Under the pieces are notes generated by a model. The model was not told the origin of the DNA, did no database searches, and worked only from the letters and a program-made list of their open reading frames with translations. The position numbers and the translations under genes were made by a program. Of a stretch of DNA of 64,000 nt, positions 1 through 12,700 are shown one piece after another. Origin of the DNA: Escallonia rubra (Eukaryota > Streptophyta > Magnoliopsida > Escalloniales > Escalloniaceae); the NCBI GenBank assembly GCA_033065855.1, contig JAVXUO010000005.1, forward strand, positions 25,004 through 89,003, given 5' to 3'. Within the stretch, counting starts at the first letter, position 1; the number at the start of each line of letters is the position of its first letter.

Positions 1-2
1 TG

Positions 3-242
3 AATCGGCCGAAAGGCCGCATACGCGGCCTGCCTAGCACGACTGCTCGTGCCGTGATAGGAGCGTCCTCACCCCCTGCTGCCCCTCCACAAACACCGGC
101 TCCTCAGCGTCAGTTGGACGACGAGGAGATCCAGCGCATTGCTACAGTGGTGGTGAGGATGATCAGGGAGCAAGGCACTGGTGGACATGCCGAGCCAGCC
201 CCGGATCAGCAGGATTCAGATCCGGGATTCGGGAACCCCTGA
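3..242 (+). CDS. TnpA-like (Transposase_24 / Ptta-En/Spm type) protein, C-terminal exon, partial
   Basis: This is the C-terminal end of the second protein of a plant CACTA element, the DNA-binding partner of the transposase. The frame is open from the window edge to a TGA at 240-242, and the protein ends in GFGNP. It begins with a basic NRPKGRIRGLP segment, then an alanine/proline-rich linker, then an acidic amphipathic helix (EEIQRIATVVVRMIREQG) that could be a short coiled coil. The copy at 25643-25999 on the minus strand matches it with scattered substitutions (for example VVVRMIREQG against VVCRMMREQG). Upstream exons are off the window. The role in binding subterminal repeats is inferred from the family. 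Confidence 0.8.
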   Translation, partial: NRPKGRIRGLPSTTARAVIGASSPPAAPPQTPAPQRQLDDEEIQRIATVVVRMIREQGTGGHAEPAPDQQDSDPGFGNP

Positions 243-504
243 TGAGCCCCTTCTGGTGCCCGTTCCTAGCTTCCCCCCCCCCCCGCCCCCCACGCCCGGC
301 TTGTACTCTTCTCCCCTCCTCTAACCGGCTGTATCGGTTCCCGGCTTGTACATATGAGTCTTTTTTATATTGAAACATTTTTTATAATTGATTATATATA
401 TTTCTTTCTGTATTGATTATTGTGCGTTGTTGTTGAGAAATGAAAATTGTATTCCAGGTCTGGAAAATTGAAAATAAATAAAAAAATTCAATTTTTTTTT
501 TACT

Positions 505-880
505 TTTGGCGACGGATTAATTCCGTCGCTAAAAGTATTCCTACTATCAGTTAATTAGCGACGGAATATTTCGTCGCTAAAAAGCTTATTTAGCGACAGA
601 ATATTTCGTCGCTAAAACATTATTCCGTCGCTAATTTGACAAAAAAGAAAATAAATTAAAATACTAAAAATATAATTAGCGACGGATATTCCGTCGCTAA
701 TTAAAAATAAATCCGTCGCAAAAAATTACATTTTTAGCAACGGATTTCAAAATTCCGTCGCTAAACTATTAGTGACGGGCTTTTATACGAGGGACTTTTA
801 GCGACGGTGAATCCGTCGCTAATTGTTTTAGCGACAGATTTTAGGCTTTTAGCGATGGATTTCCCCGTCGCTAAAAGCCT
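505..880. repeat. CACTA-1 subterminal repeat array (TAGCGACGG motif)
   Basis: TTAGCGACGG and its inverse CCGTCGCTAA recur many times in both orientations, often as facing pairs that could fold into hairpins. In En/Spm such motifs are the TnpA binding sites. The mirror array is at 25045-25400. Between 243 and 505 there is only a C-rich 3' untranslated stretch and AT-rich sequence. Confidence 0.85.
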
Positions 881-2607
881 TTTTTCTTGTAGTGTTCAAC
901 TTTATTAGCAAGCCATAAAAATATCAAAGTCATGCACTGAAATATCATTGCATAAGACATTGTATAGTTACAAACAAAAGGAAGGTTAAGTTGCTGTACA
1001 ATTTAAGTTAACAATACACAATTTCACTAGAAACACCTTCTAGAAGGGCAAAAGGCCTACATATATTGCTGTTCAAAAGATGAAACGCAACGCAATTTGC
1101 AATATCAATCAGTCACTCCCATTGCTCGATCTATATGCATTTGCCTCCACATTATCCTGGGACATAATCAAGCACTCATTAGTGTGCGATTCAGTTGACT
1201 ACCATGAAGTTTATTCAACTTCCTTAATAGAACTGAAAACACCAAGTTTCTTAAAGTGAATGACTATAAAAATACTTAGAAGAAAAGATACCAAGAGAAC
1301 AAGTCTGACCAAGATATGCACAAGTTGATATGCTGAGTTTAGCTAGTATGGGAGGACTTATATAGTTGGCGCTCATCAACTTTACAAGCAAGAGGATCAA
1401 ATAAAACAAACTATTTAAAACCATCACTCAACTAACTCGATCCTTTCCTTTTTGAATTCTAGAACTCGTTTTGGTTATTGCATCAAGGACTCAGAACTTG
1501 AAAACCATGAACCAAATATCTCCAAGCCCTTTTCATCGACAATCGGACACATGCAGGACATGATGATCATAAAAATTTATATGTTATAACTGTTAGAACA
1601 ATTTAATTCAAAGCTATATATGGTTCATATAAGCAAACTAAGAATGTGAACTGAGCGAAAAGCCTTGCTACCCATTGGATGCAGTGGACAAACCAAACAA
1701 AAATGCCAAAGTATTAAGTGTTTGAATGCATAAAGATAGATTCAACAAACGTTGCAAAAAGTATGATGTCTAGCCAAGTACATCACAAGATCAGGTATAT
1801 ATACAAAGCACGTGTTTGCAACAGAAGTAGGAAATATTAGCATTGACAGATATCGGAATATTAATGTAAGGTGACAGAATGCGCGTATCTAATTCTCTAA
1901 TGAAATCTGATCGAAGCAAGATTCAGTAACATGGGTTTTTTGGTTCAAAAACACGAAAGAGCAACAGCAGGGAAAAGTGCTAGGCGATGACTAAAACTAA
2001 AACTTAAACCACTGGTCAGATTCCAGGGAAATGTGCAAGCCATTTCGATAAAAACCCAACAACAATGCTCGACCCATTTAGAAAATTTTGGTGACTCGGG
2101 GATAAACACAAGAGGGTGTGAATGGCTTATGTGCAAAGATCACAATACTCTCTTTAATTACTGTGTCTCAACCCTTTTGCTTACCTATACTGGTCAAAGC
2201 CATCATACAATAAGACATAGACTATTGATACATAATCCTGCATTCTACTGAACAAAGCAACAGCAAATCATGTTCCCGGATAACTAGAAATGTTCTTCCC
2301 TCGCAAAACTCAGGTATTTATAGTTTCAAGGCTTAATTATTTGGCATGGTCAATTCAACAAGTAAAAAGGATTACCTCTAAACAACAAAGTCCAACTAAC
2401 AGGTAAAGGTAGAAAACCAAAAAGGGCAGTAAAAGATTAAAAAATACGGGAAAAGAGAAGACCTGTAGAAAAACAGAAAAGAAGCTATAACTCACAGCAT
2501 TAGACTTTACCAATATCAACTAATCTTGAAGAGAAAATATCCAATTTTCTCTTCTTAAATCTTTCACAAAGAATTGCAGTGCAAATGCAATCATTGTGTG
2601 TACCTGA

Positions 2608-2910
2608 CTAGAACCAGTAGCTAGCAGGGTCTGTAAAACTATTCCTTGTAAGTCGTTCAAGAGCTTCTTCCATCCTTACCATTCGTGCCTTCATTTCATT
2701 CATTTCGGCTAGCTCATCCTTAAGAGAACAAATATGTTCTTGAAGTTTCACATTATTGGAAGAACCCCACGTGTTCGAAATATTGGCCATGGCCCCCATT
2801 GCCGTCACCCTACCATGCCGGTCCTTACCCATAACCTTGGAAAGAATATCATTTGGACCGCTATCATCCTGGGGCAATAAGACCTCCTGTTGTAGTCTTT
2901 CGATATCATC
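2608..2910 (-). CDS. TnpA-like (Transposase_24 type) last exon of CACTA-2
   Basis: The exon opens after a good acceptor (TTTTAG at 2911-2916 on the minus strand) and runs in frame for 100 residues to a stop at 2608-2610. It contains VMGKDRHGRVTAMG, which resembles the conserved V-x-G-K-x-R-x-G-R-V-R-G-x-G box near the end of plant Ptta/En/Spm proteins. A leucine- and glutamate-rich helix follows (LQEHICSLKDELAEMNEMK), a likely coiled coil, and the protein ends SYWF. Upstream exons were not resolved. A possible first exon is at about 6112-6168 (MLAARGITRRK..., followed by a GT donor), but its link to this exon is a guess. Confidence 0.65.
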   Translation of the reverse strand, partial: DDIERLQQEVLLPQDDSGPNDILSKVMGKDRHGRVTAMGAMANISNTWGSSNNVKLQEHICSLKDELAEMNEMKARMVRMEEALERLTRNSFTDPASYWF

Positions 2911-4945
2911 CTAAAAGACAATAAAAAACAAGTCATTATCAATGAAAGATTGAGACCGAAAGAAAAATATAGGAGTTCTCGCAGGATAAGCACTAGCTAT
3001 GGCATTTACTATACTAAAATACGAATAGGATAGTTGAAATATAGATTTCTTTTCTGGGTTCAAATGCATAGAAAGAGAAACGATAATAAACTAGTTTTCA
3101 TCGTGTGTGTGTGTGTATATCTCTTCAGAAGTTTAAAGGTCGACCCAGTATAGGTACATATGATTGATAAGCTTCAACATCTTGTAAGATGGAATAATTA
3201 GCAAGAAACTAGGGGTTGACAGGCTACAACTATCTGCAGTTCATGAACACAGAAAAATGAAACAGGGGACTGATTCAGTTTAAGATACTAGCATGGCAAG
3301 CAGGACTTTTAAGTACAAGAATAAGGATGCATTGAACATTTTTGCTGAGGATTATAAACAAGATAATACATCGCACCCTACAGTTTAAAATTCACTAAAG
3401 ACAGTGGATTCAACTACCACTTAAACAAAATGATATGAGAATGAGAATTTATCCATGCAGTCAACTATCGTAGCAGTATTTTAGCATAATAAAAGGATCC
3501 TTTGAATGGTGGGCAAGCTAAACGTCAACAGATTGAGTAGCATGAGGCAAGTGAATTGTGTGTACCTTAGGGCAAAACCTGTTGGATTCTGCTAGATAGA
3601 GCTTACCTTCCTTGAAACCAAGTAAATCCCGATCAGAATGTAAACTTGCATAAGCTGAATCCTTCTACATGGCTTTAGAGATTATATCCCTTGGATAGTG
3701 AATTTAGTGTTCTACAATGATTCTATAAATGTGAAGCATCAATTTGGTCAGCATAGTAATTGGAAAGGCATGACCCAAATGTCCTGCGTATGGCCCTTAG
3801 AAGATGTATATTCCAAGGTCAGCAATTTAAAGGTAGACACAAAATCACTGATAAACAAGATACAAAAAACTGCCACCGCATAATCAGATAACCAAAGGAA
3901 AATGAAAACAATTTCTAAATCATAATCAGAAGGGAGTTCAAGAAATCTGATTATTCACTACTGGATGCGAGCCTCTTGGTATTGCCCAACATATTTGATC
4001 CAGCGTTAGCTCAAACTAAAGCAAAGGGATACCTCTGGGACAAAAAATCAAGCCAGGCATGACCTAAGACGATGGTGGCCTATCATGGATCAGTAGCATT
4101 TTCATGTGACCCTTAACCAAACCCCCCCACCCCCCCCAAGCAGTTCCACGCGACATACCACCAAATGTCCTCTCAATCTAGAGTCCATACACTCAGAAGT
4201 AGCATTTTTCACCAGGAATGAGTTTGACTTCCCAAGGAGTCGGGTCACTCGTTTTTCTCCTGAAGTGAGGTGAGACTTTACCAGGAGTGGGTTAAGTTGG
4301 CAAAGTCCCTACAAAGTAGGTCGAGTGGTCAAGAAAGCTGCAAGTGGCCAGGTGGCATCCTCTTCTATAAGAGTACGGATTGACATAGTCAAGGTAGTTG
4401 CAACTTCATTATGTAGCAAGCTCTGCTTGCATTTGAATAAGTTAAAATTATAAATAGTGGAGTAAATATAGGGGTATGTTTCCACATATCTCCAACTAGG
4501 AGTAAGTGCTTTAGCGGAGACAAGCTTGCATAGACATACGAAACAAAGGGCTTTGCCTTCATCAAACATCTACCAGCTTTCTAAGCTTGAGTTACCCTAA
4601 ATTAAGCATTATATGCCTGCTTATCATTACATTGTTCATAATTATGTAATTCTTGTTGAAAGTACATGTCCACCATGAACAAGGTAATCTGCTTTATTTT
4701 TTGCTGCTAATGCTCTTCCATCTGCAGTGTAATAAATTGCGTATTCCGATTTTAGCCGTTAATTCAGCTTCGTTCCTTGCTTTATTTTAATTTATTACAA
4801 CAATATCCTAATCAAGGCATATGAACCTAGAAGAATTGCTAGTTCCCTTACTTCAGCGCACTAAGAGACAATGTATTAAATTTTGCACACACTTCACCAC
4901 ACTAAGGACAGTGTAGGCTTCACCTATATACATTTTGCATACACT

Positions 4946-4976
<31 letters not shown>

Positions 4977-6329
4977 TCACCACATCGAATGCATTTAAAG
5001 CTCAGGCATGCCCACAACACATTTTTCTAAGCCAGCAGCATGGGTAGGACATAAATGCAATCATTTCCACTAGGAATTGCGCATGAAATTTTGTCGTATC
5101 GTGGTCATGCAATCTATTCATAGTTAGTATAAAAATTAAGGATACATAGGCTTTAGGATAATTCTTTTTAGTAGCTATGTTTTCTGCAATAGAAGTTTCA
5201 ACCACTTTAGATGAGCAAAGGCAAGAAGTGCAGAATCAGGTAATGGGCTACCTTAAGATGTTGCAAGTTTCATTCTGAAGTACCCTTAACTCACAAGTTT
5301 GGTTTCTTTTCATTGAAAAGTGAAAGAAGTCTGTCCTAGCATGTTTATATAGATCAGGACTATAGTCCTTCACAGGTGGAAGGTCACTTTTCATTGTCCA
5401 CTTGCTTCGCAGTACATGTGTAAGTCGGCTTGAAAGAATGTGCACTTCACCATGAAATCGTATTTCATTTTCTAATGGACCTGTTATTTTGTAAGATCAT
5501 CACATTTAGGCCGGCATTTTGCAAAACTCCGCTTTGCCAGAAGTATAGAAATGCATTGAACATTACGTGCTTAGTAAGTTGCGACATCCAAAACATAGAA
5601 AATAGATAACACTTAATATGCTGAAGAAGAGGAAGCAAATGTCCATCATATTGAAGCAACATAAACACAAGCAGTAATTATTAAACGGTAACCACTAAAC
5701 AACTTCATACCTTTGGGAACAATAGACCAGGTCCACTACGTGAGTTGATCATAAGCACCTTAACAATACATCCAGAATCTTCCTGACTACATTCATTAGA
5801 ATCTTGGAATACACCTGATAATGATTTTCCCGGTTAAATTGGAAGGGAACTGATGGGACTCGTTAATCCAATCGTAAGAAACATCAGACCATATTAATGA
5901 GTGATGGCGAAAACAAACCCCAAAATATTCTGCCGAACTGGAATAATTCAATTCCAACAAATCAAAATTCATAAGAACTTACTTCTCTTTCAATTGAAGA
6001 GAAGCCACCGGGTGCCCTCCTAATTTTCACAAGCAGATAAGCTGTCACAGAAAGGGAGATCAAGAGATAGAACCGAGAGAGGGAGATCGATAAACGAGTT
6101 TGGGAAGTAACCTGATAGCGTTGCGTCTGATTGTGTTTCCGTCTGGTGATTCCACGAGCTGCTAGCATTTGCGTCTGATGTGTGTGTGTGCATCTGGGTT
6201 ACATGTGTGCGCGTCTGATCTGTGAGTGTTTGTGTGTGTTTGAGAGAGAAGGAGAATTGAGCCGAGAGTCGAATTGGGGAAAGTAACCAGCTGATTACGT
6301 GAGATCGTGGGATATAGGAAAAAAAGAGG

Positions 6330-6610
6330 GGTCTACGGCAGCAGTATATCCGCTGCCTAAAACTTACTTAGCCACTAGTATTGGGTTTTATTTGGCGCTG
6401 ACATTTTGCGGGCTTTTGGAGCGTAAAGTTTTCAGCCGCGCTGAAGGCGCGAGGAATTTTTTTCATGACCTATGGTAGCGGTATAGTATAGCCGCTGCGG
6501 TATAGCCTCTATACCAGCGACTTTTATGGCCACTGCTATAAACCGCTGCTATATATAGTATATGCCAGCGGTTTTTCTGGCCGCTGTTATAGACCGCTGC
6601 TATAGGGCAT
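6330..6610. repeat. CACTA-2 subterminal repeats (CCGCTG/CAGCGG motif)
   Basis: About a dozen short motifs of the type GCAGCGG, TAGCGG and CCGCTGCTATA occur in both orientations next to the right terminus, with several facing pairs. Position and style match TnpA-binding arrays of CACTA elements, but the motif differs from that of CACTA-1 and CACTA-3, so this is a separate family. Confidence 0.7.
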
Positions 6611-6623
6611 TTTTCTTGTAGTG

Positions 6624-7715
6624 TTGTATAGGGTTTTAATAAGGTTTGCTGCCCAATAAGTCAAATTTACTGATGTGGTAAAGTGCTAAAAGGTTGTGAA
6701 TTTATAATGTCTTGCTTACTGAAGGGGTAATGGTTGAGGGTTGTCTTACAGTTTGCATCTTACTCGGTTAATCTTAATTTTAGTTTTGATAGTTGTTTTT
6801 TCAATTTGCGTCATTAATATTATTGGAACAGTAATAATCAATTAGCAATATTCCTTGTTGGCAACAGTAATTAATTTTAGTCGGCAACAGACAAATAACT
6901 ACAAATTAATAATAAATTTATTTAATTAAGATGGTGTCATAAAATTAATCAGTCAATGAGTCAACAATAATTTACAATAAAATTAATCAAGGCAACATAT
7001 AACAGTAATAAAGTTAACATCAAGTCATTAACCATAAATTAATATTACCAAAGCAGTGGCACACTGGCACTCCATCGTCAAGCACTCAAGCAGACAACAG
7101 ACAATGAAAGACAAGCACTCTGCACTCAAGCAGTCAATCGGCCACAGCCCAGCGCGGCAGCGCCCAACAGCAAATCATTAATTGTCCGTCACCGCCCATT
7201 GGTCACTCTGTCGTCGGCGTCAACAGGTGGCACTGCAGCAGCTCATGGTCGCCGGCAGGGAAGGGTGAGGCACTCCGTCAAGCAGATCTGGTCGCGTGGT
7301 CGGACGACGTCAAGCAAATTTGGTCATCGGCGTTTCTTCAAGATCTGGTCGCCGGTCGAAGTTTTTTCAAGGTCTGGTCGCCGGTCGAAGATCAACAAGG
7401 TGGGTTCAATCGATCGTGTCATCGGCGATGGCTAGATCTAGTCGCCGGTCGTTTGTACAGAGGTGGGTTCAGTCGGTCGCGTCACCGGCAATGGCTAGAT
7501 CTAGTCGCCGGTCATTTGTACTAACTGTCCACCGGTGAGAGAGAGAGAGAGAGAGAGCCGAGTGTGGTCTCGGGGAACGGGGTATCGGGGATTAGGGAAC
7601 GGGGTATCGAGAAAGTGGGGGAACGGGGTGTGCGATTCCCGAAAACCCAAAAAAAAAAAAAAATTCTCAGAATTCAGGGGGTGCCCCCCCCTGCCACAAG
7701 GTAGGTCCGCCCCTG
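6624..7715 (-). mobile_element. hAT-like non-autonomous element, truncated copy
   Basis: The right end reads GTAGGTCCGCCCCTG, the inverse of the CAGGGGCGGACCTA terminus of the complete copy at 23937-24871, and the next 20 bases (poly-C, GCCACAAGG) also match that copy in reverse. The middle (7200-7530) shares the rare stretch around GGTCGCGTGGTCGGACG with 24240-24310 in inverse orientation. The left end is missing; the CACTA-2 terminus at 6623 sits where the body should continue, so CACTA-2 probably inserted here. The element lies inside the PPR gene that resumes at 7716. No coding region of its own is seen. A (GA)n run is at 7537-7556. Confidence 0.7.
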
Positions 7716-8433
7716 ATCACACCATCACACGTACAGCAGCAGAACCAATGGTAATTCCTCTCGAAACTATCTCTTTGTACAAGTCCTGAGCTTCCCCGAC
7801 CATATGTTTTCTAACCAATGCAGCCAATAAAATATTCATAACTTTAAGTGATGGTTCTACGTCACTTTCAATCATCATATTGAAACAATGAATAGCACCT
7901 CTAAGTCGCCCTGCCCGGACATAACTATTCAACAAGTAATCAAACACCCGTGAATCCAACTGAAACTCAAATCTTTTCGCCGAATCAACCAAGTGATCGA
8001 CAAGGGTACCTGCAGCATGATCAGAACTCCCCCGTATGCATGACTTAAGCAAATTCCGTGCAGCTTTATGATGATGCGGCGAACCCATCAGAATATGGAC
8101 CAAAGCGTAGAAAGGGTCAGCAATGCCAGGGACAACGCCAGAATCTTTCTTAGCGCGCCAGAAGTAATTTCATGCCGCATCTGGGTCATTCCCGTGCCTT
8201 TAAAGAAGCTCCACCAGGTGCGTTTGTTTCATGACCGTGGTTTGAGAAATTGGTTCAGCGGGAGTTGATAGTTTCTTTAAAGACTCGGTTTGTAAGTTGG
8301 GTTTCTTGGGAGAACTAGGGACTGAATTGAGACTGTGCAGCCATGATGGTTCCTGGGAACAAAATGATCTTTGGACGGTGCAAGAACGAGTCAGCCACGG
8401 AGGTATTGATGAGGAAACAATGCGATTCCTCAT
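7716..8433 (-). pseudogene. PPR protein gene, N-terminal fragment (At3g54980-like), disrupted
   Basis: Pentatricopeptide repeat proteins bind organelle RNA. The minus-strand frame starts at ATG 8433 with an arginine/serine-rich, acid-poor leader (MRNRIVSSSIPPWLTRS) typical of a mitochondrial targeting peptide. Further on it reads ALVHILMGSPHHHKAARNLL, then LVDHLVDSAKRFEFQLDSRV, then YLLNSYVRAGRLRGAIHCFN, MMIESDVEPSLKVMNILLAAL and EAQDLYKEIVSRGI. This order closely follows the N-terminal quarter of Arabidopsis At3g54980-type PPR proteins as I remember them. Two in-frame stops interrupt it near 8204 and 8168 (TAA after VELL and TGA after DPDAA), and coding sequence ends abruptly at 7716 where the hAT-like element begins. 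The remainder is not in the window. The gene is dead. Confidence 0.8.
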
Positions 8434-8502
8434 GTTTGGTTCTGTCAGGCAATTCATCGAACAGCTGGGCTGCACTCACGTTTCAAACTCGATTTCCCGG
8501 CT

Positions 8503-8838
8503 TGTTGGCAAATTAAACTTGGTGTTGTATTGTTGAATAAGTCAACAATTGTGGGCTGCCAACTCAATTACACCTTCTTACTTCTTTGCTTCATTGTGAA
8601 GAAATCAAAATGAGAAGAACCCAGCTGGCAAGGTGGAGTCTCCACCGCCTCTCCATTTTTCTATATAAAGAGACATGGTCTCACTTATTTGCAGTGTGTA
8701 AACTTGAATGAAAAGCTCCTACGAGCTGAGTTAGAGAAGAGTGTTTGTACTTTGTGTGTTAGCAAATATATATTGGGCGTTTGTTTTGGGTTATTAAAAG
8801 CCGTTTGTTCTTGGGCAATTTATTTTTGATTGCCAACA
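8503..8838 (+). repeat. Copia-1 5' LTR
   Basis: 336 bp, from TGTTGGCA to TGCCAACA, closely matching the second LTR. Polymerase II signals such as TATATAAAG (about 8661) lie inside. Confidence 0.93.
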
Positions 8839-8866
8839 ATTGGTATCAAGAGCCAGATTCTACAAG

Positions 8867-9770
8867 ATGGCCACAAGTTCAACAACTGGAGTTCAACAAA
8901 TTCAACAGGTGCAATCAACAATCTTCAAGTTTGATGGAAAAAATAATTTCGCGATGTGAAGACATTTGATGGAGTTATGTTTGAGAAGCGGTGGCTATGG
9001 AGAAATTCTGGAGAAATATTTTGTTGAAAAAGACAAGCCGACAGATGAAGAAAAACAACAATAGGTACGTGACCGTTCCGTCAATGAAAAGGCCTTATTC
9101 TTGATATGTCAGTCAGTTGAGTTGTCAGTTCTTGAAAAAATATTTTATGCTAAAACCGCAAAAGACGCTTGGAGTATTCTATTGAAAACATATGAAGGTG
9201 CAGATCTAGTTAAACGAACAAGACTGCAAGGTTTAAAAAGACAATTCGAACTAATGGAACAAGGCAAAGAAGAAAATATTCGTGATTATTTTTCACGAAT
9301 AGAAAAACTAGTCAACGAGATGAAAAATAATGGTGATGAAATAACAGAGAAAGATGTTTTGGAGAAGATTATGCGTACGCTGTCAAGTCGGTTCAATTAT
9401 GTAGTGACAGCTATTGAAGAATCCAAAGACCTTAATACTATGACTCTCGATGATTTACAAGCTTCATTAGAGTCATGTGAGATGTGGATGAATGAAAGGT
9501 CACAAAAGCTCAATGGAGCAAGCGTTAAAAGCTCAAGTAAATTTGAGAAATGAGAAGGAGAATACTACAAGTCGAACATAGCAAAATCAAAGAGGCCTAA
9601 ACTTCAGAGGCAGATGAGGCAGGAATTTCAGAATCGCTGCCAGACAAGGAGCACGAGGTAATGAATCTTCTTAGGATAAATCAAATATTCAGTGTTATAA
9701 ATGCAAAAAGCATGGTTACTATCAATCTGAATGCAAGTCGCATGTCCAGTGTCATAACTGTAAAATATGG
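8867..9770 (+). pseudogene. gag: Copia-1 gag region (fossil)
   Basis: It begins ATGGCCACAAGTTCAACAAC just after the primer-binding site. It contains a UBN2-type gag domain (AWSILLKTYEGADLVKRTRL, ENIRDYFSRIEKLVNEMKNN) and, near 9690-9760, a CCHC zinc-knuckle-like stretch (CYKCKKHGYYQSEC). Recognised by family motifs; broken. Confidence 0.85.
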
Positions 9771-12700
9771 CCATTATAATAGAGAGTAGTGCGAGAAGAT
9801 TAGAAAATAAAGAGAATCACGCTGGAGTAGCACATAATGATAGTCGAGAGACCTTATTGCTGGCTAGTCATGAAGCTAGTTGTAATAATGGTCAGTGGTT
9901 GTTAGACTCCAGTTGCAGTAATCACCTGAGTGGAAACAAGGAAATTTTTTCTCATCTAGATGAGTCCTTTCGCTCTTCGGTGAAACTTGGTGATAACTAC
10001 AAAATTTCAGTCCTAGGGAAAGAGAGGATTGCTATTAAAGTATAGGATGGGTCTTCAAATTATATTTCTGAAGTATACTATGCTCCTAGTATTTGTCAAA
10101 ATCTGTTAAGTGTGGGACAACTAGCAGAAAAAGGGCTATGATTTGTGTTTTAACAAGCACGGATGCATTCTGAGTGATGCAAAGAAGGGCACGGTATTGA
10201 AGACAAAGATGTCAACCAACCGTTTATTTTCGACGAATATCAATTATGGTAATTCTTCTTACTGTAATTCTGTGGTTATCGATGATAATTGGTTATGGCA
10301 TATGTGTCTGGGGCATTTGAATTTTGGAAGCATCAAGTTCCTTGCAAATAAGGAATGGGTTTTAGGCTTGCCAACTATTCAAGTTTGTGAGCCCTATGTT
10401 ATGGGGAAGAAGCATAGAGATCCATTTCCTATAAGGCAGCCATGGAGAGCCAAAAGTCCACTTGAGCTTGTGCATTCAGACTTATGCTATATGGAAGTTC
10501 CATCTAATGGAGGTAGCAAATACTTTATTATTTTCATTGATGATTTCAGTAGAAAGGCATGGGTCTATTTTTTGAAGCAAAAATCTGATGCATGTGAAGT
10601 ACTTAAGAATTTTGTGGCATATGTTGAAAAGCGAAGCGGTTATTCTCTCAAAACTTTGAGAACTGATAGAGGAACTGAATATATTGTTTGCGATGATGAA
10701 AAAGCGTGGAATTAATCATCAATTGACGGCCAGGCATACTCCTCAGCAAAATGGAGTGGCAGAAAGGAAAAACAGAACTATTATGGATATGGTGAGAAGC
10801 ATGATGCATTGTAAGTTATTACCTAAAAGTTTTTGGGCAGAAGCCGTGGCTTGAGCGGTTTATATTTTGAACATGTGCCCTCTTAGAAGTATTCGTGATA
10901 AAACTCCACAAGAAGCATGGAGCGGACAAAAGCCTAATATTAGTCAGCTGAGGGTGTTTGGTTGTATGCCTATTCACATGTACCTGATCAGCTGAGAAAG
11001 AAACTTGATGGCAAGGCTGAAAAATGCATCTTTATTGGTTATAGTTTGGAAACAAAGGGTTACAAGCTATATAACCCAAAGGCTAAAATGGTGATTATCA
11101 ATTGGGATGTTACTTTTGACGAAGACGGAGTATGGGATTGGTCAAAAGAAGAACAACGATTGTTGCCAGTACCGATATTCATAAACAATGAAGTAGAAAC
11201 TATTAATCAAATAGGTGAGCCGTCTTCTCCTCCAGTTCCTGAATCCGCCTGCTTATTTACAAGATTAAGAAGTCGATGATGATAATGAGGAAGAAGTTGC
11301 CCATTATGCTTTGTTTGCAGATTATGATCCAGTAACGTTCGAGGAAGCAACTAATGATGATCATTGGATTAAAGCAATGAATGAAGAAATTCATGCCATT
11401 GAGAAGAACAATACATGGGAGTTAACAACTCTACCAAAAGGAAAGAAGCCAATTGGAGTCAAGTGGGTGTACAAAACAAAGTACAAGCCCAATGGTGAAG
11501 TGGAACGCTATAAAGCGAGGTTAGTGGCAAAAGGATACAAGCAAAAGCCAGGTATTGATTACTTTGAAGTATTTGCTCCTGTTGTTAGATTGGATACGGT
11601 TCGTATAATCATTTCTCTAGCTGCTCAAAATCACTGGAAAATATATCAAATGGATGTTAAGTCTGCATTCCTAAATGGTATACTTGAAGAAGAAGTTTAT
11701 GTTGAGCAACCACCAGGTTATGAGAAAAATGAGAAGAAGATAAGTTTATAGGTTGAAAAGGGCTTTATATGGTCTGAAACAAGCACCGAGAGCATGGTAT
11801 ACTCGTATTGACACTTATTTTCTTGATCATGGTTTTCATAAGTGTCCATATGAACATACTTTGTACGTCAAAACCAACAAGGATGGAGACATTGCCATTG
11901 TTTGCCTTCATGTAGATGATTTAATCTTCACGGGCAACAATTCGAAGTTTTTGTCAAAATTCGGGGAGGATATGATTGCTCAATTTGAGATGACAGATAT
12001 AGGGTTAATGCCTTACTTTCTTCGCATAGAGGTGAAGCAGACAAACAAAGGCATATTTATTTCACAAAAGAAATATGCAGGAGATATCGTGAAGAAATTT
12101 AAGATGGATGCTTGCAATCCAATTCTAATACCAATTGAAGAAAGGTAAAGCTCGTGAATGATGGAAGCGGTGATTTGATTAATGCAACAAATTTTCGGAG
12201 ACTTGTTAGAAGCTTAAGGTACTTAACAACAACTAGACTTGACATTGTCTATGGAGTTGGGATTGTAAGCAGATTTATGAATTCACCATAACAGTCTCAT
12301 TGGCAAGCTGCAAAGCGAATTTTGCGATACATTAAAGGTACATTTGATGATGGTATATTCTACTCTAGTTCTAATAACATTGAGTTAGTTGGATATACAG
12401 ATAGTGATTGGGGTGGTGACACTGAAAAACGAAAAAGCACTTAAGGTAATGTATTTTTTCTCCATTCGGGAGCAATTTCTTGGTCGTCAAAGAAACAACA
12501 AGTAGTAGCTCTTTCAACAACGGAAACAGAGTATATAGCAGCAACAAGTTGTGCTACTCAAGCAGTTTGGTTGCGGAGAATGCTTAGTGAATAACAACAT
12601 CAACAAGATTGTCCTACAACATTTTTTTGTGATAACAAGTCAATAATTGCTTTAACAAAGAATCTGGTGTTTCATGGTCGCAGCAAGCATATTAATATTT

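Larger units (their letters stand above)
1..894 (+). mobile_element. CACTA (En/Spm-type) transposon, 3' part (CACTA-1)
   Basis: The stretch ends in TTTTCTTGTAGTG, the reverse complement of the CACTACAAGAAAA terminus of CACTA elements. Before this lie many copies of TAGCGACGG and its complement, the subterminal repeats typical of the family. The left part encodes the end of a TnpA-like protein (3-242). The same arrangement, with closely matching sequence, occurs in reverse at 25030-26000, so the two are members of one family. The 5' end lies left of the window. The three bases after the terminus are TTC, so the target duplication cannot be checked. What is seen is the terminus, the repeats and the shared coding end; the family name follows from those. 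Confidence 0.9.
895..6623 (-). mobile_element. CACTA-type transposon, 5' part and body (CACTA-2)
   Basis: The right end at 6611-6623 reads TTTTCTTGTAGTG, a CACTA terminus facing out to the right. Inside it are repeats built on GCAGCGG/CCGCTGC, unlike the TAGCGACGG repeats of CACTA-1. The minus strand carries a TnpA-like last exon at 2608-2910. No second terminus is visible between 895 and 6300. The simplest reading is that CACTA-1 was inserted into the 3' part of this element and the partner terminus lies left of the window. The interior (about 900-2600 and 2915-5950) is AT-rich, intron-like sequence in which I could not place further exons. A (GT)n run lies near 3103-3118 and a (CA)n run at 4946-4974. 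The target triplet after the terminus is TTG. Confidence 0.7.
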
